A stretch of DNA of 64,000 nucleotides, taken from positions 414,899 through 478,898 of the forward strand of contig VZSE01002700.1 in assembly GCA_013398275.1 (NCBI GenBank). Direction: 5' to 3'. Shown here piece by piece: positions 27,001 through 41,076 of the stretch (the stretch's first letter is position 1; the number at the start of each line of letters is the position of its first letter). A program made the position numbers and the translations under genes. The notes below the pieces were generated by a model. That model worked only from the letters and a program-made list of their open reading frames with translations. It was not told where the DNA came from and searched no databases. Source of the DNA: Promerops cafer (lineage: Eukaryota; Chordata; Aves; Passeriformes; Nectariniidae).

Positions 27001-28129
27001 ATCCACACCTGCTTTGAATAAACCTAATTTAGCAATCAATTATTTCAAATGTCAGACTGAAATGGAGAGATCTAAACTTGTGGATGATTCCTCACTGAAC
27101 TGAGACAGTCTGTTAAGTGCAGAAGTTTCAATCAAATGTTATCATTGTTTGCATATTGTATTGGAAATCTCTGCACCAGGTAAAATTCCATTAAGTGAAA
27201 TGTTGCATTAGTTTACTAAAACAAATACAGATCAGGACTCTCCTCAGAAATACAATGAAGAACATTTTCCCTGACTCCATTTGTATTCTTACTGGTCTGC
27301 ACATTCAGATGAAAAATTCAATACTTAAGCACTTAGAGTAAGGAGCCCTGAATACTTTTACCAGTAAAGAACAAAGACCCCCATTATCTAAAAAGTTTTT
27401 AAGACCTTTGATGGATAAACTATAGATAAATATTGTCAAGTACTTTACAATCCAAACAAAGTGAAATAAAAATTATTAACCAAGGCAGAAAAACAACCTT
27501 ACTTTATTTAACTCCTGTGAAAATTCTACCTATAAAAGAAAACTAGAAATGGTGGTGTTTAACACATTCTGGATAGTACGTGTACTGCTAAGTGAGATCA
27601 AATAGCAGTGCCACAGTGGGCAGGAGAAAAGCATATCAGGTCTCTTAAATGATACACACTTCCCTATGTGAAACACTGACTACATAAATTTCTAATAAAC
27701 TTTTCAATTGATAAAGCTGAATTTGGGTAGCTCAAAACCAATGCAATAGTTAGATAGAGCATATACTTTTATTTGGCTACAAGTATTTCAGGACTGCAGA
27801 CAAAAAATTTGAAAGGAGAAAATGAATTTTTTTTTGTTTGTTTGTTTTGAGGTATTTTATGTTTGCTTTTCTTTTTTACCTTTGGCTTTGGGAATGTGTT
27901 CTTTTTAATGGCTCTATCTCCATCTCAAATAGTATTAAATCACTTCTGAGAGATACCTCTTATATGGTACATTAAAAAAGAATAAAAGTTTAGAGACCCT
28001 CTGGTTTGTTGCAAGTACTGTATGTGCCAAGAAATAGTATATCCCTGCTTCCCTGTGAGATCAGTGGTACAAGGTTATATTAGATACACTGTATAATTTA
28101 ATTCCTCATTAAAATTAGAGCAGTTGCAT

Positions 28130-28210
28130 GGAAGATTTAAGATATATATATATATATATATANGGAAGATTGAAGATAGATATATATATAGATATATATA
28201 TATATATCTC
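28130..28210. repeat. TA-rich compound repeat with one ambiguous base (N at 28163)
   Basis: Two near-identical units occur: GGAAGATTTAAGATATATAT from 28130 and GGAAGATTGAAGATAGATAT from 28164, each followed by a (TA)n/(GATA)-like run. The single N sits exactly at the boundary between them. This points to a tandem duplication whose length or junction base was not resolved in the assembly. Confidence 0.85.
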
Positions 28211-31200
28211 ATCAGTATACATTCATGTATTTTTACAGAAGCAGGATGGGAGGTTTTGTAACTGAGTCTTATTTTAAGGCACAATTAATCTGACCTGTTT
28301 TGGGAGTCTGCTTTAAAATGACATGAGCCATTCCCTGGAAGTGCCTATTCATCTTGGTTGTTTGTAAAGGGAGTTTAGGGAGTTTAGGTGAGATACAGAC
28401 ACCTACATGCACTCAGATGAGTCTTCATTGTATAACTACACAGACAAGATGGAGACCTTTGACACAAGTGTTGACAGATGAAAAGATACAAAAAAAATTA
28501 CACTTAACAATAATTGTATTTTATTGACTTGGAACCCAGTTTTTCATTTTTCTTTTAAAAAGGGAATAAATATTTTCAGTTAATGCTTTAATAATCTTGG
28601 CATTTTGTTGCCGGTCAAAATCCGTGTTTAATGCTGTTAGAAGTGGAGAATATTACATAGCACAATACTGAAGCTTTTTTTCCAAGATATATTTGGGTGG
28701 GATTCTTTGTTTTAATGTTGACAACCTATGTTCCTATAATTTTTTACATGTGGCTTCATTTCTCCCTATGGAATTAAAGATCAAATCTTAGTATAACAGA
28801 ATCCTTGTAAGGATTCAATGCCGAGTGTGCATACAAAGTACTCATTAATTATTTTATTTTATTTTAAAACTAATTTATCAAATGGTGAAAAAAGCCCAAA
28901 CAAGTGTCCGAGACTAGCTTATGGAATTAAACCCTGCAAATACTTTTTCTGATTTCTGCTTCTGAAAATTAGATGGCTAAAAAGAACTTAATATTTCAAT
29001 CAGCTCCTCATGTTTCCCTTCCAGCAGCATATTTATTTTTAAAGAACTTCATTCTTTGTTTCAAGGTCCTACTTTATTTCACTGTTTTGATTGGTTTTGA
29101 AGTATTTGTTGCTTTTATTTTCTCTCCAAGGAGTCAAAACCCAGAGTCCATCATAGAGGTGGAAGTCACATGATTACATAAATAATTATCTTCAGTGCAG
29201 ATATGTGAATCTGCTCCAGTAATTCAATTACATCTTTGTAGTTGAAGAACAGAACATGTATTTTTAGGGTGTTTATTGTTTGTCTGATATAAAGTAGAAA
29301 TCTATTTTGGATAAATTAATAATTTAGGGGAAATTTCCCATTTCTTTACCTTTCAATAATAATAAATCAGCACCAAAAAAAAGTGTAAAAAAAATTTGTA
29401 AGAGAAGTATTAAAAAAATAAATTTCTATATTGCATAATAATTTCAAAGGCTATTTGAGAATCCATTTTAATAAATTTCTATGACAATATTTCTCTTAAA
29501 CTTTTTATAATCTCTAAAAAAAATAGAACATTAAAAAAAAATAATGTTACAAATAGTCTTGAAAGGACAAATACAAGTCTCAGGTATTTAATGAATTTTC
29601 TAATTAAAAATGTTATGCAAATAATTTAAAAATTAGTTAGTATGGAATAATGCACAGTCATTGTCCTGAATAGAGCAGAAAAACATAGCTCATGGGCTTT
29701 GGGCTTGAGCCATTCTACAATCACTTCAGCAGCAGCTTGCCCATGGAAATTCCCTAGATTTCTCAGAACAAGTAACTAAATTATGATACCATCGTGTTTC
29801 CCACCAACAAGGTCAAATGCTTCCAGTATTGTTGCATAAGGCTCTAAGGAATCACTGAACAGGATTCTCTTACGCAGAGGGATATATCAGTTGTGTTCTC
29901 AGTTATTTTTTCATGTACACTGCACAGGTTTCAATTTATTACATATAACACACTCCTCAACTTTCAATTAAAAATACCCTGTTATATTCATGGCAAATTG
30001 TCATGGGATGTTTTCAAAACCAAAATAATCTTCTGTGGTTATCAGAAGTCTAAATCTGATCATTGAGAACATGCTAAGGAAAGTTGCAGTTTGATGTCAA
30101 TGTCATACAGTGTGTCAGTGAAAAATTCAAGAATCATTTCTTTCAGTTCCCCCCACCCTTACAATAATAATATTCACTGGTCAGTGGTTTTGCTCCATTT
30201 TTATAATACAGTATTTATTTTACCTTTCCTTTATGCTTAGGGAATACATTCTTTTCTTTTTCCCGCTGGTCTAAGAAAGAATATATCCTCTTGGTAAAGA
30301 CCTCTTTTCCAAATGTTTTTGGCAAGACATTTCTGACATTACTGGAAAAAGGTATATGTATTTTTAGACCAACAATTTCTAAACTTTAGGTTCTGTTTCC
30401 TGGCTGTTTGTATTTGACCACTAAATCTGTAGTTAACTTGAGTGTACATCCTCCATTTTTTTTGTAGTTTCTAATTTAGGTGTTGCGGGAAAACAGAATG
30501 GCATATAGAAAAGGTGAACTCTGATCTACTAAATAAAACTATTATTCTTTGCAGGATGCAAAAAACTTAGTATGCAGTTTGCTTTAATATGAAATCAGTA
30601 GGACTGCATGGCATTTAACAGCAAGATTTTGGGAGACATGAAAAGATGATTGCTAGCCTCTTCTACCTTAAAGATGTAACAGTCAGTTCACTGTGTGACT
30701 GCCTTTGTCCATAGAAAGTGCCAAGAAGTGGCATAACTATAGTAACTGAAATCCCTCAAGAGTAAGTTTTTCAAGAAGTAGGAGTTCTCACACAAGACTT
30801 GTAAAGGATTTAGAACTTAATATTTTGTTCCTTCTCCTATATCCCTGACAAAATAATTCTGAGGAGTCAGCACATGGAGAATTTAGTTTAACACGGTATT
30901 CTAAACGAAGGTGATAATCCTCACTTCACAATCAAATCACAATAGCCTTTATAATTCAGTCTTTTTTCTTTCTCTGAACAACATTAAAAATAACTAAAGC
31001 AAAGACATAAAAATATCTGCCACAAAGTATTAAATGTTCTTGGAACTCAAGACAAAAAGTTTTCCAATGTATACTATATTAGCATGTAAATGTAATATTT
31101 AATATGTTTGAAAATCTACAACACCCAGGACCACCATAGTGACATTAATTTCATTCTGAAAAATGCCAAAGTAGATACTGTATACGTGTATGTCATCATA

Positions 31201-32228
31201 TACCTATTTTAATAGCAATATTTTGCACTCAGTTTTATTCTTTAGAATGTCTAGTCCTTTGGCCAGCAATTTTTGAATAATTATTCTTTTAAACTTAAGA
31301 TAAATTATCTAAATCCTTATATTTCAGAACTATTTCTCTTCATAGGTTTCTTTGTTCTCATGACATTACCTCAGTGGAATACCCTGAAAATACACAATAT
31401 TCTTTGTAAAAACTTGTACAGTTGCCATTCCATTCTGTTTTTCATTTCTGTACTGAATAAATGTGTGAGGTGTTTTTCTTTTAAACTCTGTAACTGCACA
31501 AGGAGAATTATTAAAAGAAATCGCAAGTATGATTTTGATTTTCAGTGAAATGAACTGAATTTGAAAAATTAACTGAATTTATTTCTTTGAAACAAAATTC
31601 AAATAAAAGCCATAAATTTTTGGAGTACACTGTATTCTCTGTTTTATCACTTTTTATCTATCACATCTCTAGCTTTATTAAGCCAAAAGTGTTACCACAC
31701 TCTGGTAATATAGCTTTAATAATATGTTTTGTAATCACATTGTTTTTATATATAAAATAATTTTGCTCTCATAACTACTTATACCAATGAAGCTGATAAA
31801 TGATGGGATTCTATGATTTTGTTAAAAGAATCATTGAATTTCCCATGACAGGGGTGGTACTTTTTGTATTTCAAACAAGTTGGAGGTAAATGCTAAGAAC
31901 TTGTGTAGATCTCAATGTGCAATTACCAGCTGTTAATCTCCCAGCCCTGAGTTCATCTTCCTGGGAATCTAATTTACATGTGATCAGTCAGCTTTATGAA
32001 TTTATTTTCAGCAAGGTGAAATGTAAAGAACATTTAACTGTGCTGTAGGAAGTGCAGACAGGCTGCAATTTAGAAGTGTTGGGGATTAGGAACAGATTTT
32101 TCCCTTCCTCTATTGCATTTATGGTTCATCTCTCTTTTCCATGCAGATTCTGAATATGCCTGGTTTCCTTTTAATGAATATATTCTTCTCTGGACTATGT
32201 ATTTCCATATGATGAGAGAAAAAACCAA

Positions 32229-32315
32229 AGCCCCCCCCCAAACCAAAAAAACCCAAACAGACCAACACAAGAAAAACCCCAAAACGAATAAACAAACAAG
32301 AACCACAGCAAACTC
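32229..32315. repeat. A/C-rich low-complexity tract
   Basis: Dominated by A and C on the plus strand, including a run of nine C near 32232. G and T are rare. It gives rise to false Lys/Thr/Gln-rich and Gly/Val/Phe-rich frames on the two strands. Confidence 0.85.
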
Positions 32316-33158
32316 TAAGATTTTGCCATTACCATTTGTCTTAAGGCTCTTTGGTTCACCTATCTCTACTTGAAAGCCTATTACTGTGAGCCCACTGATA
32401 TGCAGAAATTACATATTCAGGGAGTGAGGACACAAATAAAGTCAAAGAGTAGAGAATTCTCATAGCTTTCATCTGCAATTGAATATATTAATATGAAAAG
32501 TTTTTGTTTTCCTACTAGAAGGAAAGTCATTAATGAGATGATTTATTAGAACTTCTAGGATCAGTTTCTCATTTCTCATTGAATGCAACTAACAATGAAA
32601 TATTGCAATGTTTCCATTGCGTTGTATGTGGGTTTTTTCTCTTTTTTTTTGGTTTACAACTCAATTTAGTTTGGTTCAACAAGATTTCCCTTTTTGTGTA
32701 ATTTTATTTTCTTGGTTTCTTAGTAAGACTTTATTCATAGCTGCTCAAAAGTCAGATTTTTCCAGATGTCCCTTTTTTAGATGAAGTCACATTCTGAAAA
32801 TAGATAAATATTCATATAATTTGTTTCTCTTGTGGTGTTTAAAGCAAATTACAACTTTCCAAGCAACAGCAGTCTAATTATATATAAAAAGCCTCTTAAA
32901 TAATAGACTAAATTATACAGTACATCAGAAGCAGAATTAAAAAATGCTGTGACAGAATTTTATAATAAAGCATAGAATAAAAAAAGGAGTTATTTAAAAT
33001 ATATGGCTGTTTAATTAACTAAATCCTAAAAAAATAGCTGCACAGCAAAGTCACAAATATTTAACTTAAATAATTATACTCTTATGAAGAATAATAGTAG
33101 GAAGGATATGTTAAAAATTAATGGCAAACTCTTCAGATTGTTTGTAGATACACAAAAT

Positions 33159-33212
33159 GAACAAAACCAGTCAACAAAACGAACAAAACCATTCAACAAA
33201 ACAAACAAAACC
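33159..33212 (+). repeat. 22-bp tandem repeat, about 2.5 copies
   Basis: Copy 1 at 33159-33180 and copy 2 at 33181-33202 differ by two bases (GAACAAAACC followed by AGTC or ATTC, then AACAAAAC). A partial third copy follows from 33203. A (GTTT)n stretch at about 33228-33247 is partly complementary, so a weak hairpin is possible. Confidence 0.8.
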
Positions 33213-34894
33213 CTGTGTTTTGCTAGTGAGTTTGTTTGTTTGTTTTTCTGTTTAGTTATTATATAGAAATAAAAACATTGTCTTTATTTTGTAAATTTTA
33301 GTTTGGTGTAGGGCTTGGAAACAGGAGCATGCCATCAGGCTTCTGGAATTGTTCTTTTACTCAAACAACATATGAAACAATGTAATTGCAACATTTAAGC
33401 TTTTAGATGTAGAGCATGTAGTAGAAGAAATATCTTGTAAGAGGCAAAGGATGGCAAACACTACCAGGCTAAACAGAATTCAGAGGTCAATGCAAAATTG
33501 AACGTGAGGAGGAGGTGTTGAACAACTGCTACATGACATTTCTATGGAAATTAAACCAGGTAAACACTCTTAAGCAGATGTGTAACTAATGGAAATATTT
33601 AATACTGATTTACAAATGCAGGCAACATTTGTAAGGTCCTCAGGGAATGGTTCTGACACGCATAACAAGATAATTTGTTTGTTATTTTATTAAATAGATA
33701 AACAGATGATACAAACTTGATGGCAACAAAAAAAAGTACTGTTTTTTTTTTTATCTGGGTTTTTGATACGCATATTTTCACACTAGTTTATTTTAAATCA
33801 ATTTAAAAAACCCTAAAAATGAAATGCTAGTGATTTAGCAATGCTTTAAGAAATAAAAGTTTTTCCAAAGAAACTACAGTACATTTCAAAATAGTATATG
33901 CTCTTCAGTTTTGGCATTTATCTTACAAAATTCAAAAGAGAGACGCAATCTCAGATTTTCAGACTGCACTTGAAAATAAAAATATTAAGTCTGAAAAGAT
34001 AACTTAAGGTCTCAAAGCTCTTATATTTATACTGATTTACAAGTTGCAGCTATTTGTCAGCCAGGGACTGCTGTTCATGAATTTTACACTAGGGAGCTGT
34101 TAGATATGGAACAGAACTAACATATAAGCAGGGTATTTAAACTTCAGTACTCCTGTTCCTTTCTGACTTTTAGAAGCACTGCCAAGAGGACTATTAGTTG
34201 TACTTGCTCTTTTCAGCATCAGAGCTCATGTATCATGGCCTGGCTTCAGGAAAAATTACCTCTAGTAGCATGTAGGATACTTCTATTGCATGTGAAAAAT
34301 ATGAATTTAAACAGTTGGAGAAGGCCTGGAATTGCAGGTATCAGTCTTCCTAGACATGCTTTGACACATCACTGCCCAGCCCACTCTACTGAGCACTGAA
34401 ATTTTACTCTGTGTTTTGAGTGGGGCTAAAAAAGGCAACACAAAGTTCTGAGCCACATGCTTTTTATGTTCATATTGCCTTAGACAAACTGAAGCTGTCT
34501 TGAAGTTCAAATGCTGGCTCTAATGTATCAGGTGATGATTTGTCAATGCCAAGAAATGACCCCAATATCTATGCCTTTCATGACTTATTTCCCTATCAGG
34601 TTAGACTCTAGATTTTATTTGATTTCTGCATCATTTTTTGGAGCTTAACTTCCTAAGTCCTCTCCAATCTTCATGTTGGTGAGTTCAGTACTACCTGGTA
34701 TCTTTCTTTTATCTGTAGGAAAATCTGCAGGGTTATGAAATCCCATGACCTCATATCAGGTGGATTGTGTTTCCATCTTCAAGAATATTATTTTCTGAAT
34801 TTATTCAGGAAGAGTTATCTGTTCTTTATCATGCCAACATTTTCTCTATATTATATGTCTCTTTACCTTTTCTGATGTTTCTATGTCTGACGTA

Positions 34895-35065
34895 TTTTTA
34901 GAAAGCTGTCATATTCCATCCATATTTTGTTTCCCATTCAGATTTTTTTTGCTAGACTAAACAAGAAAAAGCTTCTCCTGTCTAAAAAGGACTCTTCATT
35001 CCTCTCATTAGTCTACTCACTGTCCCTATTTTTTAATTCTGATTTCATGTTTCCTGACCACAAAA
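34895..35065 (-). mobile_element. Possible ancient CR1/L3-like remnant
   Basis: On the plus strand the words AGCTGTCATATTCC, TTCCCATTCAGA and GCTAGACTAAACAAG occur in the order seen in the reverse complement of old CR1/L3 3' regions, followed by a weaker match through TTCCTGACCAC. Divergence is high, and I would not be surprised if a profile search rejected it. No coding capacity remains. Confidence 0.35.
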
Positions 35066-38000
35066 ATGTACAAAATAAAGAATGTTTTAATCATAGTATA
35101 TAAGCCATCAAGAAAAATCACACGATACATTCCTAATTCAAATAATAAATCTTATTTGCAATATATGAGAATGTTATCTTTCCTTTTTGGAGGTATGAAT
35201 TTAGGTGGTTTATGGTCATTCTCTTGTCTCTTCTCTTTGTCTCTACTTTGCTTGTTCTACATAGTAAGGTTTTTGTTAATCTGAATTTTTCTCTACTCTG
35301 TTTTTCAGTGACATTCACCAGCACAGACTGCTCTTAAGTTTATCCTCTCATATATGTTCTTAATAATTTAATTTCATCTCTATGACACTCTGATTCATAC
35401 AGAGTATTTAGTCTGGCTAAATCTGAAATCCTTAAAAATCTAATTATGCTTTAATAAATTTTCCAGTTTGAGAGATTTGTTATTTTCCTGGGGATGTTTA
35501 TTAACAGTCTCTGACTCTCTGACAAAATCCAAGTAATGAAACCTTGGTGGGGTGTTTGTTTCTTTCTCATCAAAAGAAGAGTAAAGAAGAAAATTATTTT
35601 TCTCTTTCTTTTTTTTTTTCTGTTGTTGTTAGTTATGAATACTTTAAAAATACACTGTCATGATTTTCTGCTTAATTCTTAGACTGTTTTTACCCTTGTA
35701 GATATTCAATATGATTCTTTTTTTTCTTTCCACTCCATCATTTATGTAAAAAAGAGATAAGCAGAAAAAAAGAAATTGGATGTAAGAAAAAAGTTTCATA
35801 ATCTGAAAGCCTACGTTTGAGACAGAAATCAGCATAATTTAAAACTATATCCTTCTCCAGGCAAATCTGCACTAAACTTAAACTACTTTAGCAAAACCAC
35901 TTTTGGTGGCTCTTTGCAGGTCACAGAGTACTTTCAGATATTTTTTTCAGCGTTTCTGTGCAATGTGCTGCTGACATGGCACCAAGTCTGTTGCCTGTAC
36001 TAGAAATATCAGCAGTTTTATTTTTGTATTATACTGTAAAAAAAATAAAATAAGAGTTGTAGAAGATGGAAAGTTTGCATAATCATTTTTGAACTTCTAA
36101 ATAAAGAACATGTCTACTGGCCACTACTTAGATATCAGCCATGTGTTGGCTTTTCCAGTTTGTCAGGATATCTTTTCTATTGCTTGCTAATGTATTGAAA
36201 TATACAGAGCTCCAATGAACCACAGGTTAAATAAATATGTGTGTAATAACAGTTTGTTTAAACATGTCAGAATGAGAGAGAAGAGCTAAAAAGCCAAAAA
36301 CCATTATTCAGGATAGCACTCACATTTTGATAAATACCTTGGATATGTAGGTTTTAACTTTCGCATTTAGCTCAAAAATTTAATCAGTTCATAATATTCA
36401 TGACAATAACTTCTATATTATTCTATTTACATTTTTTTGCTTTTCCCAGTGATCATCTGTGTCTTATTTTCAGAAATATTTTAACCAAAGTTTTTAAAAA
36501 ATAACTGATGTTTGTCTAATTGCCAATAGTAAAGTATGAAGTTTTTAGAATTTATAATATTTAACTGTGATTAACACAATTCCCAAAGTACGTTTATTAA
36601 GGATAATTATCCACTTAATACTAAACTGGTATCACCTTAAATTGTAGAATAATTACATGTGCAGGAGCAAATCAATTTAATTCTTGACATCAGGTCAGTC
36701 CATTATTAGATACAGAATCTGCAACATCAAATATTAAAAGTATTCATTCCAGTGAAAGGTAAGCCATTTTAAGAAAGATAAGGAAAGTGTAAAACCCATA
36801 GAAAGAGAATAATAAGGAAATATTTACACAAAATATTATTGTTATAATTCATTTTATATTACATTTTTATTGCTACATATATGTGTTAGATGTTACATGT
36901 GAGGAATAGAAATACATTGCAGTGCCAAAAGCAGAAAGCAAGGGGCCTTAAATGCATCGGTATTGCTTTTTTTCCTGATTGGGCTTATTTACAAGAATTA
37001 TTCTCTTGATGTTCTATCACTCCCAAACCAGTTACTCCACTGTCAACAGTCAATGAAGCTCTAGAAATGAAAGACTCTTTTCACCACTATATTTTTGCCA
37101 CAGGTTGAAAGTTTCAGGTGATTGTCTTTAAGTAGTATATTTATTACAGTTATGCTGAGAGATTCTTCAGAGCATTTCAGTACTGGTCATAATAAAGACT
37201 GTGGATAATATAAGTACTTCAGCCAGAGATTGTTCTGGTTTTTTGGACAAATAATAAAGAGCAATCTTTTGTGATGTAATCTATATAGACAGGACAAATG
37301 TGGAAAATAAAAAGCAAAGACAGATTAAATATTTTGACTCTTTTCTTAATGAGAGAACAGGAAAATTGGAAGACTTAAGTTATTACCAAGCATTTTTCAT
37401 CAGACTTGAGATGAACATAATGCTTTGTGTTTGGCTTTTTAATTGCCAATAAATAAACATGATGATTTTATAAAAAAAAAAAAAAAGGATGATAAGAGGA
37501 AAAAAGGAAGGAGAGGAGATACCATTGAGAGAGAATCAGACTCCAAGACAGTTTGATATTCTTACCTTATTCAAGCAAAATATATATTAACGTAGTTGTA
37601 TACAAGTTAGTACATCTACATGTGAGGACATGGGCCCTAGTGACTTTATGGGAGATTTTTAAGGAGCAGGGCTGCCAGTACAATGCTACAGCCAGAAAAG
37701 CCATTGCAATCTCTGCACACATATAGAGGCAGAGTGAGGAGGAAAGGAATGTCACTGCTGTGTACAGCCTTGGCAAGGGAATGGTTGGAGTTCTGAATGC
37801 AGACATACACTCTTAATATGGAAGCTGAACGACTGGAAAAGGTGAAAGGACAAAGAACAGCACGCACATGGACAAAATGCTTTACACTTAAAAACTTAAT
37901 GCTTGCCATACAATTGATAGTTTTTCAGCCTAGTTTACTCTGATTCTGTAATGTGGTATCAATTATGTTGTCATGTGGGAAGGCTGAAGCAGAAACACAA

Positions 38001-41000
38001 CATACACTGAGGTTTAGAATTCTGATTTACTTAACCTAATTATGTTGTCATTCATAATGTTTTATGTATGACTGCTGTTTCTTCAGCAGAGAAATGTGAT
38101 GAGAAGAGAATGAAAAGCAGGTTTCTCCTTCGCTAGATGGGAGGGGTACGTGTCAGCATTTAAGTGCAAACATCAATCACCTGAGCTCTTCAGCCAGTGA
38201 GTCCTCAGACTGAAATAGATCTCTGTCTGCTATTTTGTTTCCATATTCCTCGACTTGTTGTACCTGTTATATCTTCTTGCTACCTAATTTATTTTAACCA
38301 CATAAGAAGTTCACAGAACAGAACACATCAGTTCATGCTTTTGACAGGCCTGAACACATGTATTATGTAGGTGTTGTTTCTTTCATTATTAATATTATTG
38401 TCATCCAGTATGGCATGATGTGAGACATAGCTCCTTCATATTTTTAGAGAAATAATAAGCAAGTTGCACTGACATGTTCTTAATTAACATTTCCTTTCAG
38501 CGCAACATTTTTGTAAATATTCAAAGCAAAGAGTAAATTACATTGTGAAAAAATTTGTTCATTGACATAACATTTCTTGCCTCAAAAAGAAAATATTTTT
38601 TATTGAATATCACAGAGTTTTTTGGCAAGTTAGCAGTCAGAAATCAAATTGAAACAGGACTGATTCACTAGTAGATTGTAGTAACTAAGGATTTTCATAC
38701 CTTTGAGCACATAGACCATCAATATGTCAGGAGTGACAGCTGTGTGGCAGCACTGTCTTGTGTTGTCCTAGCAAAGATTCGGTGCTGAGAGGTAAATTAC
38801 ACATTAACTTTGCATGGTGCTGTAGGTTGTGCAGAGGTATATCAATCAGGCAGAGGTAAAGCTAAATGTCTGGGTTTGCTGATATTGTTTTGTAACTGAC
38901 ACTTGATCAAACTCACAACCAAATATACATGGCCCTTCTCTCTATACCTCTTTATTACCCTATATGGTAGCATCCAGATGGAAATAGTGCAATGCATGGG
39001 AAAGTCTAGAATCAGCACAGCTCTGGACTCATCATTAGACCAAAGGTACTAGAAATTAGACTGAAGGTACTAGGAAAGATGTCAAGAACATCAAACTGCC
39101 TAGATGAAGTACTTTTTTTTTTTCTGTTTGTGGCACACAGAAAGGGAGGAGATAAGAGAAAATGAAAGAAATGTTGCTTTCTATGCTGAAAGCAATGCTG
39201 TCTGGAGAGAAAAATAGATGGCTCATGGGAAGTACAGTCATGTTAGAAATCTCATGATAATTTTCTTACCAGGAGGGTAATTCCTGTAAATATGGTCACC
39301 TGAATTGCACTTCAAGACTTTTTCCTTCTAGCTGACATTCCAGCAATCAAAGATTTAAAAAAAAAAAAAAAAATCAAGTAGAATCATCTGTTCTACATGG
39401 AAAAAAATGTAAACTACAGATTACATTTACTAGTTTTAAAACTTCCTTTCTCTCTCTCATCTCAAAGTTTCTACAAAAGCAAGCATTTATTTGACAAGCT
39501 GAAATCAGCAGGAAATCAGAGATTACAGATTCATACAGCTGAAGCATCACCTTCACCTAATGTAAAAGGGATGTGAATATGAAAAAAACTGCATGATTTC
39601 TTCTTCTGCACCTTGGATGTTATTTTTTTAATGCTGAAACTTTACAGTTGGAGAAAACTCTCTCTGGTTTTATCTGCTAAGCTGCCATGGTTCTTCCATA
39701 AAAGATATTTTTACAGGTATGACAGATCATTGTGGCATGAATATCTCCTCCTGTTCTGCCCCAGGCTTCACATATAACCTATCCAAATCACTTAAGCAGT
39801 TTAAATACTAGTAAATCACAGTAAAATAGGGTTGCTAGCTAGGGATGCATGAAAAATTAAATAAAAATATTTGGTCAGCTGGAAGTTAAGAACCTGACTT
39901 CAAGTTTAGGGAATGGTAATTACTATATCGCAGAAAGCTAACCAGGTTCTCTGCCAAGTTGTCATGTTATAAAAACAACAAAAAAATGTATTCTTGTTCC
40001 ATGTTTTGTAGCAAATTTAACTTGACACATTTTTAGTTTCAGTTAGAATGTTAAAAAAAGGTAGTACAAAGCACTATAAAAAGTACAAGGTTGGGGGCTG
40101 TCCACAGAACAAATGGGAATGCAGAACTCTACTCAGCAGCTGAATATGGAAAGAAAGAAGCAGAGGACTCCTTTCAGTCCTGAAACTAATGATGATAACC
40201 CACTTCTGATCTGTAGTTTAGTAGGAAATTATTAATATTCTCAAACTTCCTCCAAAAAATCACTGCAATTTCTGCAGAGATTAACATCACCACGTTGTCA
40301 GGTAAATTATGTTTACTTAAGATACTGAAGAATATCAAAATAAGAACAATGTTTCTTCTGAAAGGAAAACATTTAATTTCCTGGTAATGGGAACTGAAAA
40401 CAGTTTAAAAAATATTATAAGCAATGGTAAGTTGTCTCTACAACTGTTGCAGGATCTCAGTGGAATAATTGCTCAGCTTGCTACTTAAAGTCTGCTTCCC
40501 ATGAGCTGTCTTGCCTAGAGGAAGTTATTGATGCTACATGAATATTTAAGAAGGAAAGTCATTGCCCCTGGCTATTGAAGGATTTTTTTCCTAGACCTAC
40601 ATTGACTACAACAGGAGATGAAATGGCTAGTTACCAAATAGATACATATATTTAGATACCTAAATGTATTTGCAATTTACAAGTGAAGTGCGTGAGTACA
40701 AGGCTTCATATCAATTATATAACCATAACTCCTGTGCCAGTTGAGGTTATTAGAGAATCTTATCCAACATTCAGCTGCTGACTGAAATGGGAGCTGATCC
40801 TCTGCAGCTATGGGTCCTGTGGTGTATCTTCCAGACACAGTCTTACATAGAGACATAGAGGTCTCAAACATCCTCTGCATCTTAAGTTAAACAACTATTG
40901 CTAAGCAACTAAGCTGAATCCTTTTTTTTTTTTTAATACCAAAAGCTAGGTAGCGTGCGAAACAATATTTTTTCATGAATACTCAGGAACAAAAGGAAGA

Positions 41001-41076
41001 TGAGGAAACAAGAAAAATATTTCAAACGTTTAAGAAGTTATACTTTTATCATGCCTTGTAAGGATATATTTGAGAC
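35066..41076. other. Non-coding AT-rich DNA
   Basis: No gene supported. Contains A runs at about 37471-37486 and 39357-39373, T runs near 39112-39123 and 40921-40934, and a 21-bp tandem duplication at 39034-39075. The overlapping minus-strand frames at 37567-37909 are not recognisable as protein. Confidence 0.65.
39034..39075 (+). repeat. 21-bp tandem duplication
   Basis: 39034-39054 (ATTAGACCAAAGGTACTAGAA with one-base differences) is followed directly by a near copy at 39055-39075; 18 of 21 bases agree. This looks like a small replication-slippage or repair duplication with later substitutions. Confidence 0.85.

Larger units (their letters stand above)
21872..34894. other. Non-coding AT-rich DNA with simple repeats
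   Basis: No gene supported in 13 kb. It holds a CAAA run near 22815-22832, the A/GA-rich tract at 23922-24075, T runs near 23603-23615 and 25790-25804, the TA-rich repeat with an ambiguous base at 28130-28210, an A/C-rich tract at 32229-32315 and a 22-bp tandem repeat at 33159-33212. Frames such as 22482-22718 minus, 31273-31548 plus and 32113-32373 plus lack recognisable homology, and the last is made by the A/C tract. Confidence 0.65.
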
